Made by a program: the position numbers and the translations under genes. This document shows, piece by piece, positions 34,810 through 44,725 of a DNA stretch of 64,000 nt. The DNA is taken from contig JAFKGR010000006.1 in NCBI GenBank assembly GCA_017307735.1, positions 1 to 64,000 of the forward strand, written 5' to 3'. The DNA is from Chitinophagaceae bacterium (GTDB lineage: Bacteria; Bacteroidota; Bacteroidia; Chitinophagales; Chitinophagaceae). A model generated the notes under the pieces. The model had not been told where the DNA came from and searched no databases. It saw nothing but the letters and a program-made list of their open reading frames with translations. How positions within the stretch are numbered: position 1 is the first letter of the stretch; each line of letters begins with the position of its first letter.

Positions 34810-37800
34810 TCAGAAGTTTAAATTAAGACCAAGAACCAAGCTCCTTGAAATTGGATATCCCTGGCCATTATAGTAACCCGTTTTTGTTATAATTCGCGGG
34901 TCCGGAATAGTAGCTGAGGCCTTCCATACATAAGCATTAATCACCGTGCTGTAAACGTTGACACCTCTTAATTTCAAACGGTCAGCCACCTTCTTCGGAA
35001 GATTGTATGATAATGTTATATTATCAATACTCCAGTAATCACCTTTCTCAATAAACATAGAAGATGCTCTGAATGATCTTGCACTTCCACCATCCCCATA
35101 GGTGATATACCTCATTGGATAATATGCCTTATCTCCGGGTCTCGTCCAGAAATGAACAGATTTTGATAAGTCATAAAGGGCATTGGTGAAGAAAAGAATA
35201 TTGTCATCATATTGACTAAGCATTTCCTGGAGTGAGGTATTAAAAATGTAATTTCCAAAAGAGAAGGAACTCTGAATCCTGAGATTAAATTCTTTAAACT
35301 TAATATTCGTACTTAACCCTCCCATTACTTTCGGTTCCGGAGATTTTCCCTGGATTATTTTCTTGTCATTCCCGTAATCCCCACCATCAATCAGGTAATC
35401 TCCGTTCACATCTGTAAATAAAGGCATGCCGGGAAATATTTTTCCCTGTTGGTTCAAAGCCAAACCTGCATCTGCTCCGTAGTAGGCCAGAGGTTGGCCT
35501 GTCATTGGATTTACAGGAAGGTCCTTTACATCCTGCAATACACCTAAATACTCATAAGTATAAAACTGAAAGGCAGGCATTCCCTCAACAAATGCGTAAT
35601 TGTTAGTAATGTAATCACGTCCACCGTTGCCCAATTTTGCTACCACCGTTTTATTTCTGGAAAGATTCAATGTCCAACTCCACTGAAATCTGCTCTCACG
35701 CGGAAGTAGATACCCTGTTACACTTGTTTCCCATCCATTACTTATTAAATCAACCAGATTTGATCTGATAGAACTGAAGCCCATATAAGAAGCAAGCTGA
35801 GATGCAAAAACAGAACCCTTTATGTATCGCGAATAAATATCCGCAGTTATATATAACCGATGGTTGAAGAATTCCAGGTCTGTTCCATAATCAATTTCAG
35901 TCGACTTGCTCCAGGTAAGCGTTCGATTGGCAATCTTATTAAAATCAGAAACCAATACCCCCTGGCCTCCATAAGTTGACACAATCATTCTATTCGCATA
36001 AATATCGTTTATACTGCTACCTATGTTAGAAGTAGGGATAAAAGAATTATACTGAAGCAAAGGATCTCCATCAATACTTCCGGACGAACCAATGGAGGCT
36101 CTGATTTTGCCAAAGGATAATATACTTTTAACCGGTTCCATCCATGGTTCATCAGAAAAAATCCAATACGCTTTTAATGAAGGGAATGTTGCCCACTTAT
36201 TGTTTTCGCCAAAACGGGAAGATGCATCTCTTCTTAAAACACCTTCAATTTTATATCTGTTGTTTTTATAACCATACGAAACATCTCCAAAATAAGAAAG
36301 CATGTTGGTCTTCACTATGTCGCTATAACCCGAAATATCTCCCTGCTTGTAACCCTGGACAACCTGGATAAAGTCGCTGGGGCCTCCGATACCATTCAGA
36401 TTCGTAAGAGATTCCTGATCCATATTAATTTCTGTTCCACCCAGAAGGGTTAATTCATGATCCCCCGACCTCCTCAAATAACTTAAAACAGAATGTGCAT
36501 TTTGGGTAAAGCTTCCACTTGTCGAAGACTTAGCAGATGACAACATATTAGTTGACACAGTGGATGGTACAAAGAAATCCTGCCTTCCAAAATTACCTGA
36601 CAATCCTATCTGATTATCCCAAACCAATCCCTTCAAAATTGTTATTCGCAGTCCTTCACTAATTGACCCAATGTATGTTTTACTGCTTTGCCGCGTATCT
36701 CCCAATTGGCCTGAAAGCATTTGCAACTCATCTGGTGTCTTATAATACAATGAAGAGGGAAGGCTTGTAGGGCTGGTTGGGAATGATCTTAAATTGTCGG
36801 TCTGTCCGCCTGTCCTATCCAAATAAGTCAGTCTGAAAGAGAAATCATTATGGACTGATTTACTTATATCAGAGGTCAGGCTTCCATTCACTGTAAATCT
36901 TGAGAAATCAAATCCTACCAAAATCCCCTTTTCCTTATAATATCCTAATCCAACTCTATAAGAATTCTTTTCAGAACCACCACTCATAGCCAGGTTATAT
37001 TGCTGAGTGATCCCCGTCTGATAAAATAAATCCTGGTAATCATAGGCATTGTTAAATGCAGGATTATTGGCATCAGTCAGTACCGGGGGCAACATGTATC
37101 CCATCACTTCCAGACCATTCCTGACATCAACCCAGGCTTTATCTCCAAAAAGTGCAGTTAAGCTTTCTCTGTATAAACGTAACTTCTCCTGTCTCTCAGC
37201 TTCCCCTATAAAAACTTTTAATTTGGGTGGCTGAAAATTGATACCCTGAGCATCACCGAAGTTAAAACGGGTTACACCGGCCTGTCCTTTTTTGGTTTTG
37301 ATAATAACAACTCCATTTGCCCCCCTTGCTCCATAAATCGCAGTTGCAGCAGCATCTTTTAAAATATCTATTGACTCAATATCATTCGGATTTAGTGTAG
37401 CAAAAAAATCATTTTGGGATACATCGAATCCGGCCAGATCAGTTAGTGATACAGGTACACCATCCACAATGTAAAGTGGATTACTTAAACCTGTCACATC
37501 ACTGGCATCCGACAGGCTCGTATTACCTCTCACAACCAGTCCACCCGCTGCACCACCCGGTAATCCTGAACGAACTACAGATTGAACACCCGCGGCTTTT
37601 CCTGCCAGTAAACTCAATAGAGAAGCGGATGGAACATCCTGCAGGCTTTTCATATCAACAGAGGACACTGCCCCTGAAAGATCCCACTTTGTGACACTCT
37701 TATAACCAACCACAACAACCTCGTTCAGATTATTACTACTATTATCTGCCTTTAGGTCAATTGAAATTTCCTCTCTACCGTTTACAGAAATTTCCTGAGA

Positions 37801-38040
37801 AATAAATCCTACACTCGAAATAATAAGACTTGCGTTTGGCAGAACCTTAATGTAAAATGTTCCTTTGGCATCAGTTGTTGTTCCTTGCTTTGTGCCTTTG
37901 ACGATGATGGACGATCCAGTCAACGGATTATTATCAGCAGCATTAACAACTTTCCCTTTTACAGTAATAAAGTCCTGGGCCGTTGCAGTAAAGCAAAATA
38001 AAAAGGATAGTACAAAAAACAGGAAAAATTGGTTCCTCAT
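34810..38040 (-). CDS. SusC/RagA-family TonB-linked outer-membrane transporter
   Basis: TonB-dependent channel that imports oligosaccharides with its SusD lid. The 1076-residue product has a signal peptide ending near residue 21 (FTATAQ), a carboxypeptidase-regulatory-like domain (VKGKVVNAADNNPLTGSSII), and the SusC signature LNEVVVVGY near 105. The plug holds AGKAAGVQSV, LYIVDGVP and SIDILKDAAATAIYGARGANGVVIIKTKKG. A 22-strand barrel ends in the aromatic strand RSLVLGLNLNF. Length is normal. No sigma/anti-sigma signalling domain is present. It is the first gene of its operon, about 225 bp downstream of the shared 29-bp element. Confidence 0.95.
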   Translation of the reverse strand: MRNQFFLFFVLSFLFCFTATAQDFITVKGKVVNAADNNPLTGSSIIVKGTKQGTTTDAKGTFYIKVLPNASLIISSVGFISQEISVNGREEISIDLKADNSSNNLNEVVVVGYKSVTKWDLSGAVSSVDMKSLQDVPSASLLSLLAGKAAGVQSVVRSGLPGGAAGGLVVRGNTSLSDASDVTGLSNPLYIVDGVPVSLTDLAGFDVSQNDFFATLNPNDIESIDILKDAAATAIYGARGANGVVIIKTKKGQAGVTRFNFGDAQGINFQPPKLKVFIGEAERQEKLRLYRESLTALFGDKAWVDVRNGLEVMGYMLPPVLTDANNPAFNNAYDYQDLFYQTGITQQYNLAMSGGSEKNSYRVGLGYYKEKGILVGFDFSRFTVNGSLTSDISKSVHNDFSFRLTYLDRTGGQTDNLRSFPTSPTSLPSSLYYKTPDELQMLSGQLGDTRQSSKTYIGSISEGLRITILKGLVWDNQIGLSGNFGRQDFFVPSTVSTNMLSSAKSSTSGSFTQNAHSVLSYLRRSGDHELTLLGGTEINMDQESLTNLNGIGGPSDFIQVVQGYKQGDISGYSDIVKTNMLSYFGDVSYGYKNNRYKIEGVLRRDASSRFGENNKWATFPSLKAYWIFSDEPWMEPVKSILSFGKIRASIGSSGSIDGDPLLQYNSFIPTSNIGSSINDIYANRMIVSTYGGQGVLVSDFNKIANRTLTWSKSTEIDYGTDLEFFNHRLYITADIYSRYIKGSVFASQLASYMGFSSIRSNLVDLISNGWETSVTGYLLPRESRFQWSWTLNLSRNKTVVAKLGNGGRDYITNNYAFVEGMPAFQFYTYEYLGVLQDVKDLPVNPMTGQPLAYYGADAGLALNQQGKIFPGMPLFTDVNGDYLIDGGDYGNDKKIIQGKSPEPKVMGGLSTNIKFKEFNLRIQSSFSFGNYIFNTSLQEMLSQYDDNILFFTNALYDLSKSVHFWTRPGDKAYYPMRYITYGDGGSARSFRASSMFIEKGDYWSIDNITLSYNLPKKVADRLKLRGVNVYSTVINAYVWKASATIPDPRIITKTGYYNGQGYPISRSLVLGLNLNF

Positions 38041-38213
38041 GACTTTAATTATTAAATTATTTATAGTTAATTCTAAGCAGAGAAAAAAGCGAATTGCCCC
38101 ACAATCAGTTTAATACCCGCAAGGAGGAATATTGGAAAGAAAAACTAAAACTTTTATATCAATCTAAACCTGCCGGATTCTTTCCCTTATCATCTCCCTT
38201 TTCAATTGCAATC

Positions 38214-38245
38214 CAAATCTATGTTGCGACATTATCCTCACCAAA
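38214..38245 (-). promoter_or_regulatory. putative susC promoter
   Basis: Minus-strand TTTG (38245-38242) and TAGATTTG (38221-38214) with a 20-bp spacer match the Bacteroidota consensus exactly. Transcription would start about 165 bp ahead of the susC ATG, leaving a long leader. The 29-bp shared element begins 19 bp upstream of the -33 element. The rest of the 423-bp gap between susC and the next gene shows no open frame. Confidence 0.6.
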
Positions 38246-38264
38246 CTTTCAGAGGCTGAAAAAC

Positions 38265-38293
38265 AAAATAACGTTTCCGGCAACGATTGCAGT
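38265..38293. promoter_or_regulatory. putative LacI-family operator, copy 1
   Basis: A 29-bp sequence identical to 51283-51311, with core ACGTTTCCGGCAACGATTGC (38271-38290). Within it CGTTTCCGGCAACG is an inverted repeat around CCGG with 6 of 7 pairs matched, the usual form of a LacI-family site. Identity ends sharply on both sides. It lies upstream of the predicted susC -33 element rather than on it. Confidence 0.75.
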
Positions 38294-38308
38294 GGCAAAC
38301 TTTTTTCT

Positions 38309-38331
38309 CAAAAATTAAATCAGGCTGATTT
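38309..38331 (-). terminator. putative terminator between the two minus-strand PUL units
   Basis: AAATCAG (38317-38323) and CTGATTT (38325-38331) form an inverted repeat with a minimal loop. On the minus strand AATTTTTGAG follows; on the plus strand eight T follow. It would end the operon of the upstream hydrolase gene before the susC promoter, making the susC operon a separate transcription unit. Confidence 0.5.
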
Positions 38332-38463
38332 TTTTTCTGCAAAATGAATTTTTACGGAAATCCAAACAGGTGTAAAAACAGCGCTCTCGCTTTATCAAAC
38401 TTTATGCAAAACGGGAAAAAAGATTATCCTGAAAGAAAAATTAATTTCGTTTATGCATTCATG

Positions 38464-41400
38464 TTATCTGCCATATTCCAGGATTATTTCCTGTTCATTC
38501 CACTTCTTATTATTTTGCGGAATGTTGATATTAATGAAATACAATGAATTTGAAATTTTGATCAGGTTGCCATTCTCAATTCTTTGGGGACGCAAAACAG
38601 AGTAAAGTTTGCATTGCACGGTTTTTCCTGAAAGTCCTTCTATCCTTATAATAAATTTATTCTGTTTCCAAACCTGGGAAATGATCTTTGCACCTTCATT
38701 TTCCTGCCCTGGCAACACTTTGGTAATGATGGGATTCACACCTGCACCTCCTTTATATTCAATTCTGATTTGAAGTCTGTTTGAAAAAAGTTGGGATGGA
38801 ATTTCCACTTTAATCCCCTCTCCTGCCCTTTCTGCATCACATGTAATTTCCCTGTTATTAACCCATACATGTGTAACGGAAGTTCCCAAAGGAAGCACAG
38901 GAGAAAAATTTATTTGAAAAGTACCGCTGTCTGCTTTAGAAAATTTATAGCTATAATTATCAGCATCTCTCTTAAACTTCATTTCAAAAAGATGGTTGCC
39001 CAATCGCAAATTGTTTACGTTAACAGAATCCCAATCGGCCGGAAAAGAAGGCGAAAGAGAAACCCTACCTGACATCATATCCGGGCGGTATCCAAGCATG
39101 CCTTCAATAGCCGGCTGGATGCACATCGTTTCTGACCATCCCTGCAGATAACACACTCCGTTAGGCTTATAGGCTTTTCCATTCAATGTTTCCACGATTG
39201 AACCCAAAGCCCATGAATCGTATCCTGAAATATTGTTCATCATGTGAACAAAAGCGGAAGTATAATTTCCAGTTTTATATTCTGCCAAAGATGCATATCC
39301 GCTAAACAATGGCCATACCATTCCGGCATGATATGCGCCGGGATTGAATTTCGGATTATCATCAGAAATCATACGCACTCCCCAATCCGTAGAAAAATCA
39401 CTCTTTGCAAGAGGAGACAGAGCTTCCGATGCTTTTTGAGGATCGGTGACCGCATTCAATAATATTGGAACAGATTGTAATACTGTAGCATCTTTCATGA
39501 ACGAGCCATCCGGCATTTTTCCGTTGTAAAAATATTTTTCTTTAGCTGACCAGAAATCACGATCAATAATTTCTTTTACATGATGTGCGTCCGAGACATA
39601 TTGATTCATCAATTTTTCATTTCCGATGAATTTGCACATATATGCGGCTTCATCCAAAGCCGCAGCCCACGTTCCGGCCAGGTAAAATTCAGTATGAGTT
39701 CCAAATAACGGACCGCCTTCAATCCAACCATGCCCAACATTTGTATTCTCAATTAAACCATCATGATCGGTATCTGTACTGTAACAAAAATCCATAGCTT
39801 TTTTTATCGCAGGCCAAATCTTTTTTATGTAACCCACATCACCGGAATATTTTAAGTAATGCCCGGCAAGCACAACAAACAATGGCGTGGCGTCTGCTGC
39901 ATCATAGTGAACAGCGCCGCTCGATGTGAGCTCATGAAGAATTTTTCCATTGACAGCCTGATACTTCACAAACATATCCAATACCTTTTTTGTATCACCT
40001 GCTGCTCCCATTGCGTCCAGCGCCATCGCGGTCCATTCACCATCCCTGCCGAAATACCATGCATATCCCGGGCGGCCGCTTATCTTTTGTCCGCCGTTCC
40101 ATCCACGTGCTGTTGTTCCGAATCCGGCCATCATGGAAGTTCCGATGCCTGGAGTCGTTTGTAAAAACTGGTCGGTTCTGACCAATGCCCAACTATATCC
40201 TTCGTTAAATTCCTTATCGGGAGTAGTAATCTTCAATCGCGAATTCAAAAGGTTCTTGTAGTACAAAGATGACTGAGCATAAAGATTATTGATCTCGGGC
40301 ATCAATTCTCTGTAAAGCGCAATTGCATTTTCTTCACGAGTATCTGCCCCCATCAGATATACATTAAATTTTTTTTCAGCGGCCTTTGCATCAAAGGTGA
40401 AGAAACCACTCACTTGAAGTAAATCTGTCGGTTGACTATTTATTTTACTTTCAGTCTCTGTAAAATCTTTGAATTGTCCAAGTTCAAATTGTTCCGGTTG
40501 AATGCTGAAACCCACCAGGCTTTCAGAACCGGCGTGCTCATTCCTGACCAAAGCCGCATTCAGTGGTTTACTCCATTGATAACTCATCTCCGGTGATGAT
40601 GTATCACTGTATGGCCACATCATCCTCAGATTGCTCGTAAACTTTACATACAACCTCTCTATCACATTTCCTGTCCATTCATAATGTACCACACCCATCG
40701 GTTTATCAAACGATACCGTTGTTACTTCTCTCAATGTATCTCCATCTAAATTGTATTTTCTAATCAGCATTTCAGGTGAAACGATTATCTCTGGTTTCAA
40801 TTTATTCAACCAGATAATACTATCTCCACCTTTCAATTTTATCCCTGTCAGCACATCTCTGAATGCCATAAACGGATGTGTCCATATCTCATCTATTCCA
40901 CCCACTTCCTTTCCCATCAACAACATTCTTCTTCCTGTCAGATTTACAAAATTATTTCCTCCTTCCTTTCTCTCTAACTGAAGACTTAGTTTTGGTATTT
41001 CCCATCTTGTCGCTCTTGTTACTTTTATTGGTTCAATTTTTAAATTACTCTCTCTCACTTTTTTCTTCCCATATTCCCAATACCCTTCTCTTACTCCTTT
41101 TATATTGCCTGCTGCGTAATTAAAAACATTTTGATAAAATCTGTACAATTCTCCCTGATTCAGATTGGGTCTTGAAAAATAACTGTACGCCCCTATCGCT
41201 ATTATACTTCCTTTTCCCAGTCTGTATTCCAGCACCAGTTTTTCATCTTCATTAAAGGTGATATAGCTCCATCCGATTCCCAGTACTTTGCAAACAGACG
41301 TATCCGGCAAATCATTTCCAAAAAATCCTGTCTTCCTCACCACATTGTCTGTCTCCCCTTTCCAGATGTAAGCTCCGCCGTGCAGTCCGTCGTAAACCGG

Positions 41401-41847
41401 ATGTTCCCGGTATCCGTGAAATCCCAACGGCCTTCCAAATCCTTCATCTATTACTGAATCTTCTTTCACCTCAAACCTGTTTTTCTCTATTCCCCATTCA
41501 TTCAATAACCGCACTGCTTCCATCGACAAAATCAGATGGCCTCCGTTATCTACAAATTGCCTCATCTCCTTCCCAACCCTTCTCTCTTCATCCGTAACTC
41601 CTTCACTGTCTTTTATCCACCAGATTTCTTTTATGCCTTTAGTTCTGAGATATCTCTGATTTAATCTGTCCACTCCAATAACACTGTAATCTACCCCGTT
41701 CAGACTTCTTAAAAACGATTTCACAGAATCTGATTCCTGAACGCCCAATCCTTCTGTAATTACTCCGATTCTGACCGGGTTAAGAGATTGTGCATCTGTG
41801 TTTCGTATAGTCAATACTGTTAGTAAAAGAATAATAATCTTCTTCAT
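38464..41847 (-). CDS. secreted debranching-enzyme-like (alpha/alpha)6 hydrolase with N-terminal amidotransferase-like domain
   Basis: An 1127-residue secreted protein (signal MKKIIILLLTVLTIRNTDAQ). Residues about 25-250 look like a class I glutamine-amidotransferase/ThuA-type fold (VRIGVITEGLG, FVDNGGHLILSMEAVRLL, LGKGSIIAIGAYSYFS), used here probably as a non-catalytic or binding domain. From about 540 an (alpha/alpha)6 region resembles amylo-alpha-1,6-glucosidase proteins (YFGRDGEWTAMALDAMGAAG, GKILHELTSSGAVHYDAADATPLF, MVWPLFSGYASLAEY). The substrate is unlikely to be glycogen, given secretion and PUL context. The first about 1.2 kb of the gene differs in base composition from the rest. 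It is the last gene of the five-gene hydrolase unit. Confidence 0.7.
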   Translation of the reverse strand: MKKIIILLLTVLTIRNTDAQSLNPVRIGVITEGLGVQESDSVKSFLRSLNGVDYSVIGVDRLNQRYLRTKGIKEIWWIKDSEGVTDEERRVGKEMRQFVDNGGHLILSMEAVRLLNEWGIEKNRFEVKEDSVIDEGFGRPLGFHGYREHPVYDGLHGGAYIWKGETDNVVRKTGFFGNDLPDTSVCKVLGIGWSYITFNEDEKLVLEYRLGKGSIIAIGAYSYFSRPNLNQGELYRFYQNVFNYAAGNIKGVREGYWEYGKKKVRESNLKIEPIKVTRATRWEIPKLSLQLERKEGGNNFVNLTGRRMLLMGKEVGGIDEIWTHPFMAFRDVLTGIKLKGGDSIIWLNKLKPEIIVSPEMLIRKYNLDGDTLREVTTVSFDKPMGVVHYEWTGNVIERLYVKFTSNLRMMWPYSDTSSPEMSYQWSKPLNAALVRNEHAGSESLVGFSIQPEQFELGQFKDFTETESKINSQPTDLLQVSGFFTFDAKAAEKKFNVYLMGADTREENAIALYRELMPEINNLYAQSSLYYKNLLNSRLKITTPDKEFNEGYSWALVRTDQFLQTTPGIGTSMMAGFGTTARGWNGGQKISGRPGYAWYFGRDGEWTAMALDAMGAAGDTKKVLDMFVKYQAVNGKILHELTSSGAVHYDAADATPLFVVLAGHYLKYSGDVGYIKKIWPAIKKAMDFCYSTDTDHDGLIENTNVGHGWIEGGPLFGTHTEFYLAGTWAAALDEAAYMCKFIGNEKLMNQYVSDAHHVKEIIDRDFWSAKEKYFYNGKMPDGSFMKDATVLQSVPILLNAVTDPQKASEALSPLAKSDFSTDWGVRMISDDNPKFNPGAYHAGMVWPLFSGYASLAEYKTGNYTSAFVHMMNNISGYDSWALGSIVETLNGKAYKPNGVCYLQGWSETMCIQPAIEGMLGYRPDMMSGRVSLSPSFPADWDSVNVNNLRLGNHLFEMKFKRDADNYSYKFSKADSGTFQINFSPVLPLGTSVTHVWVNNREITCDAERAGEGIKVEIPSQLFSNRLQIRIEYKGGAGVNPIITKVLPGQENEGAKIISQVWKQNKFIIRIEGLSGKTVQCKLYSVLRPQRIENGNLIKISNSLYFININIPQNNKKWNEQEIILEYGR

Positions 41848-41879
41848 GTTATTTGCTGATTAAAAAAACAAGGAGAAAC

Positions 41880-44702
41880 CTACTTTGCCATATCTGCCAC
41901 ACAACGGAAACCAACTGTGGCATTGCGCTCAAAACCCTGTGATACTCTCAGCAGGTATTGTCTGTAGGTCAAAGGCCGCGGCCCACCCTGCACATACCAC
42001 CAGCTCGATGAGGGATTAAAATAACTTCCCCCTTTCATCATAATGTATCTGTAGCTGTCACTCTGGTACTCATCATTGGTCAGTTGCCAAACAGAGCCAA
42101 CCAGATCCTGTAGTCCAAAAGGATTCGCACCTTTTTTATATTTCCCGACAGGATACATCTTTCCATTGCCGAGATTACACAAGGTAGAATCAAGCCCTTT
42201 GGGTTTCATCACAGTAAGGGTGTTGGTGATGGTTTCTGACTGCCAGGTGACCGGTTTCTTTTGCTTCCACGGCCATTCATTCAGGTGAGATGTCTGTGCG
42301 GCATATTGCCATTCCACTTCAGTCGGAAGTCGTTTGTCCGCCCAGGCTGCATAGGCCATCGCATCTTCGTAAGAAACATATACAACCGGAAAGTTCTCTT
42401 CTCCGTCCGGATAATTTCCATCTTTCCAGTTCTTCAGAAAATTCAGTGTATCAGATGGCAGATAATGTGTAGCATCCATAAACTTCTTGAACTCTTTATT
42501 GGTCACCGGAAACCTATCCATAAAATAATCCGGCATTAAATACGTGCTGTCCTGATTATATTCCGGATAAGAAATAAAGTCATCACCATGTGTACCGTGA
42601 AATTTAAAAACACCTCCTGGAATTTTTACCATGCCTTCGGGTGCCTTTTTATATCCATCTGTTGAAGATGATTGGCTGATGAGAAGCGGAGTCCCGGGCC
42701 TGATTTCAAAAACACGTTCATCAATAATTTCATCACCATCAAATAACTGAAGCACGAATTTGTCTTCCTGCCTGCCAAATAATTTCGTCAATTGAACAGA
42801 ATGCTTACCCGGTTCAAAAACAACCGGTGATTTTTCATAAGAAGGATTTCCAGCCCACAATCTTATTTGCGTTCCCTTGCCTGCCTCAAAATCAAGTGTA
42901 TTTCCTGAAAGGTGTGCCCTTAATAAAATCGGAAACTGAGCGATACAATCCACAGCACCTTCATTATTCGTACCCAACCAGGAGGCGTTGAAGGCATTGG
43001 TCTGCGCAGGAATATTTAACTGCCCATTCGCACCCAATGGAGACAATTCCCTGTGATGCCAGATATCAACAAAATGAAAACCCTCCGCATCTTTTATCGT
43101 AAACAAATTCCCTTTAAAACCTTGAGGCAGGGTACTGTAAACGGTATAAATAGTTTTAGAAGGCGAAGGCCATTCATTGACCCAGACACTATCTCTGTTT
43201 GTTGTGATGAGCGGAATCATATTGTCCGAAGTAAAATTGGAAGTGCTCTCTCTCAGGATTCTGGATGTCCGTCCAAGATATCTGTATTCATCATCCACTT
43301 TGGAAGGAATCCCCGGAGGAAACATATTGATTTCGGTACCATACCCATTAAAAAATGCAAGAGAAAACTCTCTGAGAATAGGTTCTTTCGCAACTTCCGT
43401 CACCCTGAAAATTGCAAAATCAGGTTGAATAAATTTATTCAGATTTAACAATGGCGGATAATAAATGGCATTATGTACACGGCCTGCCAGCACGCCTTCC
43501 ATATCTTTGGGCACAGCCATTCCTTCCGGATACATAATGATGCCGGGCTTCACACTATCCACAGTTGCCTGTAAATCATGTGACGATGCACCCTCCGTAT
43601 CCAGCACCATTCCATCAGCATTCGTTTCTTTTAAAATATCATACAATCCTTTGAGATGCCCTTCACCTCTTGTGCTTTCATCCCACGGATTGTAACATAG
43701 AAACATGTAGCTATCCATGGTATGCATGCTATCTGCAAGCTCTTTTATTTTGGCAAGTCCGCCGGGTAAATCACGGAACAAATCAAACTGATTGCGCTGA
43801 TCAATTCCAAGCGATGGCCACGTCGGCCAGATGCAAACCACCTCATCACCCCCATAAAGCTTTCTGCCATATTTCAGAAAATCAATTAAATGGTAGCGGT
43901 TGTCTTTGTCATCATAAAATTGACCGTCCCACGCCATCAGGGCATGCATCACATAAGATTTTCTTATCCATTCCAGATCTTTCCGCTGGTATAAACTGTC
44001 ATTGAACTTTGCAACATCATACAGTTTTCTTTTTTGAAAAATCTTTCTCATCCCTTCCTGCCAATTTCCTGAATAGAAATCAGCATACAAATTATAAGAC
44101 ACTTTGCCCCCCGGATAAAGCACAGTCGCAAACCGGCGTAATGAGCCTTTCTCCAAACTCTTACCTGCCCTCCTGACAAGCGCACATAAGGCCAGAGAAT
44201 CATTGACACCCGTTTCCGAAAATCCAAGTTCCCAGGCATTGTCCGGCACAATCACATTAACCGGTTGCCGCCCGGGAAGAAATAAATGCGTACGTGAAAT
44301 ACCGTTTCGCCCTTTTCCCGTAATAAAAACTTTTTCCGACGACCTCCCGAAAGGAACGACATTCCTCAGCGTGAGTGTGTCCTTCGATTCATTGATGAAA
44401 GTAATCAGACCTTTTACTCCGGGTTGAAAGTCCTCGACAGAACTGTACTCTACACGCATTTTCTGTGCCCATCCGGATTCAGGGGCAGAAGTGTTACACA
44501 ATCTCCCATCCAACTCAAAATCTGCTAATGGATATGGTTTTTCAAAATGATATGATTGACCAAAGTTGTCCTCAACCTGCCGAAGAGATAATTGGCTTAC
44601 TTGAATATTTTTCAATTCAGTTTTACGTTGTGCCAAAACTTCCTGTGTAAAACCAACCAGGAAAGCTTCGACTGCCAAAAAAAGTAATAACATTTTTTTC
44701 AT
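41880..44702 (-). CDS. secreted TIM-barrel hydrolase-like protein fused to FGE/sulfatase-modifying-factor domain
   Basis: A 940-residue secreted protein (start 44702, MKKMLLLFLAVEAFLVGFTQEVLAQ; an ATG four codons upstream is also possible). Residues about 60-650 have the look of an alpha-galactosidase-like (DUF6259-type) barrel: CIWPTWPSLGIDQRNQFDL, SYMFLCYNPWDE, ADGMVLDTEGASS. The last about 235 residues are a formylglycine-generating-enzyme-like domain (MVKIPGGVFKFHG, FPVTNKEFKKFMDATHY, KRLPTEVEWQYAA, NPFGLQDLVGSVWQL, NATVGFRC). The two catalytic cysteines expected after GGSF are absent (GGSYFNPSSSWWYVQGG). No sulfatase gene is in the window. The function is unknown; a glycosidase with a binding module is the best guess. 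Confidence 0.65.
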   Translation of the reverse strand: MKKMLLLFLAVEAFLVGFTQEVLAQRKTELKNIQVSQLSLRQVEDNFGQSYHFEKPYPLADFELDGRLCNTSAPESGWAQKMRVEYSSVEDFQPGVKGLITFINESKDTLTLRNVVPFGRSSEKVFITGKGRNGISRTHLFLPGRQPVNVIVPDNAWELGFSETGVNDSLALCALVRRAGKSLEKGSLRRFATVLYPGGKVSYNLYADFYSGNWQEGMRKIFQKRKLYDVAKFNDSLYQRKDLEWIRKSYVMHALMAWDGQFYDDKDNRYHLIDFLKYGRKLYGGDEVVCIWPTWPSLGIDQRNQFDLFRDLPGGLAKIKELADSMHTMDSYMFLCYNPWDESTRGEGHLKGLYDILKETNADGMVLDTEGASSHDLQATVDSVKPGIIMYPEGMAVPKDMEGVLAGRVHNAIYYPPLLNLNKFIQPDFAIFRVTEVAKEPILREFSLAFFNGYGTEINMFPPGIPSKVDDEYRYLGRTSRILRESTSNFTSDNMIPLITTNRDSVWVNEWPSPSKTIYTVYSTLPQGFKGNLFTIKDAEGFHFVDIWHHRELSPLGANGQLNIPAQTNAFNASWLGTNNEGAVDCIAQFPILLRAHLSGNTLDFEAGKGTQIRLWAGNPSYEKSPVVFEPGKHSVQLTKLFGRQEDKFVLQLFDGDEIIDERVFEIRPGTPLLISQSSSTDGYKKAPEGMVKIPGGVFKFHGTHGDDFISYPEYNQDSTYLMPDYFMDRFPVTNKEFKKFMDATHYLPSDTLNFLKNWKDGNYPDGEENFPVVYVSYEDAMAYAAWADKRLPTEVEWQYAAQTSHLNEWPWKQKKPVTWQSETITNTLTVMKPKGLDSTLCNLGNGKMYPVGKYKKGANPFGLQDLVGSVWQLTNDEYQSDSYRYIMMKGGSYFNPSSSWWYVQGGPRPLTYRQYLLRVSQGFERNATVGFRCVADMAK

Positions 44703-44725
44703 AGTCAAATTCATTTAAATTTTTT

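Noticed and set aside
38464..41847. True glycogen debranching enzyme
   Set aside because: It is secreted, sits in a PUL and has an unrelated N-terminal domain; only the (alpha/alpha)6 region is similar.
41880..44702. A functional sulfatase-activating FGE
   Set aside because: Catalytic cysteines are missing at the expected position, and no sulfatase is encoded in the window.
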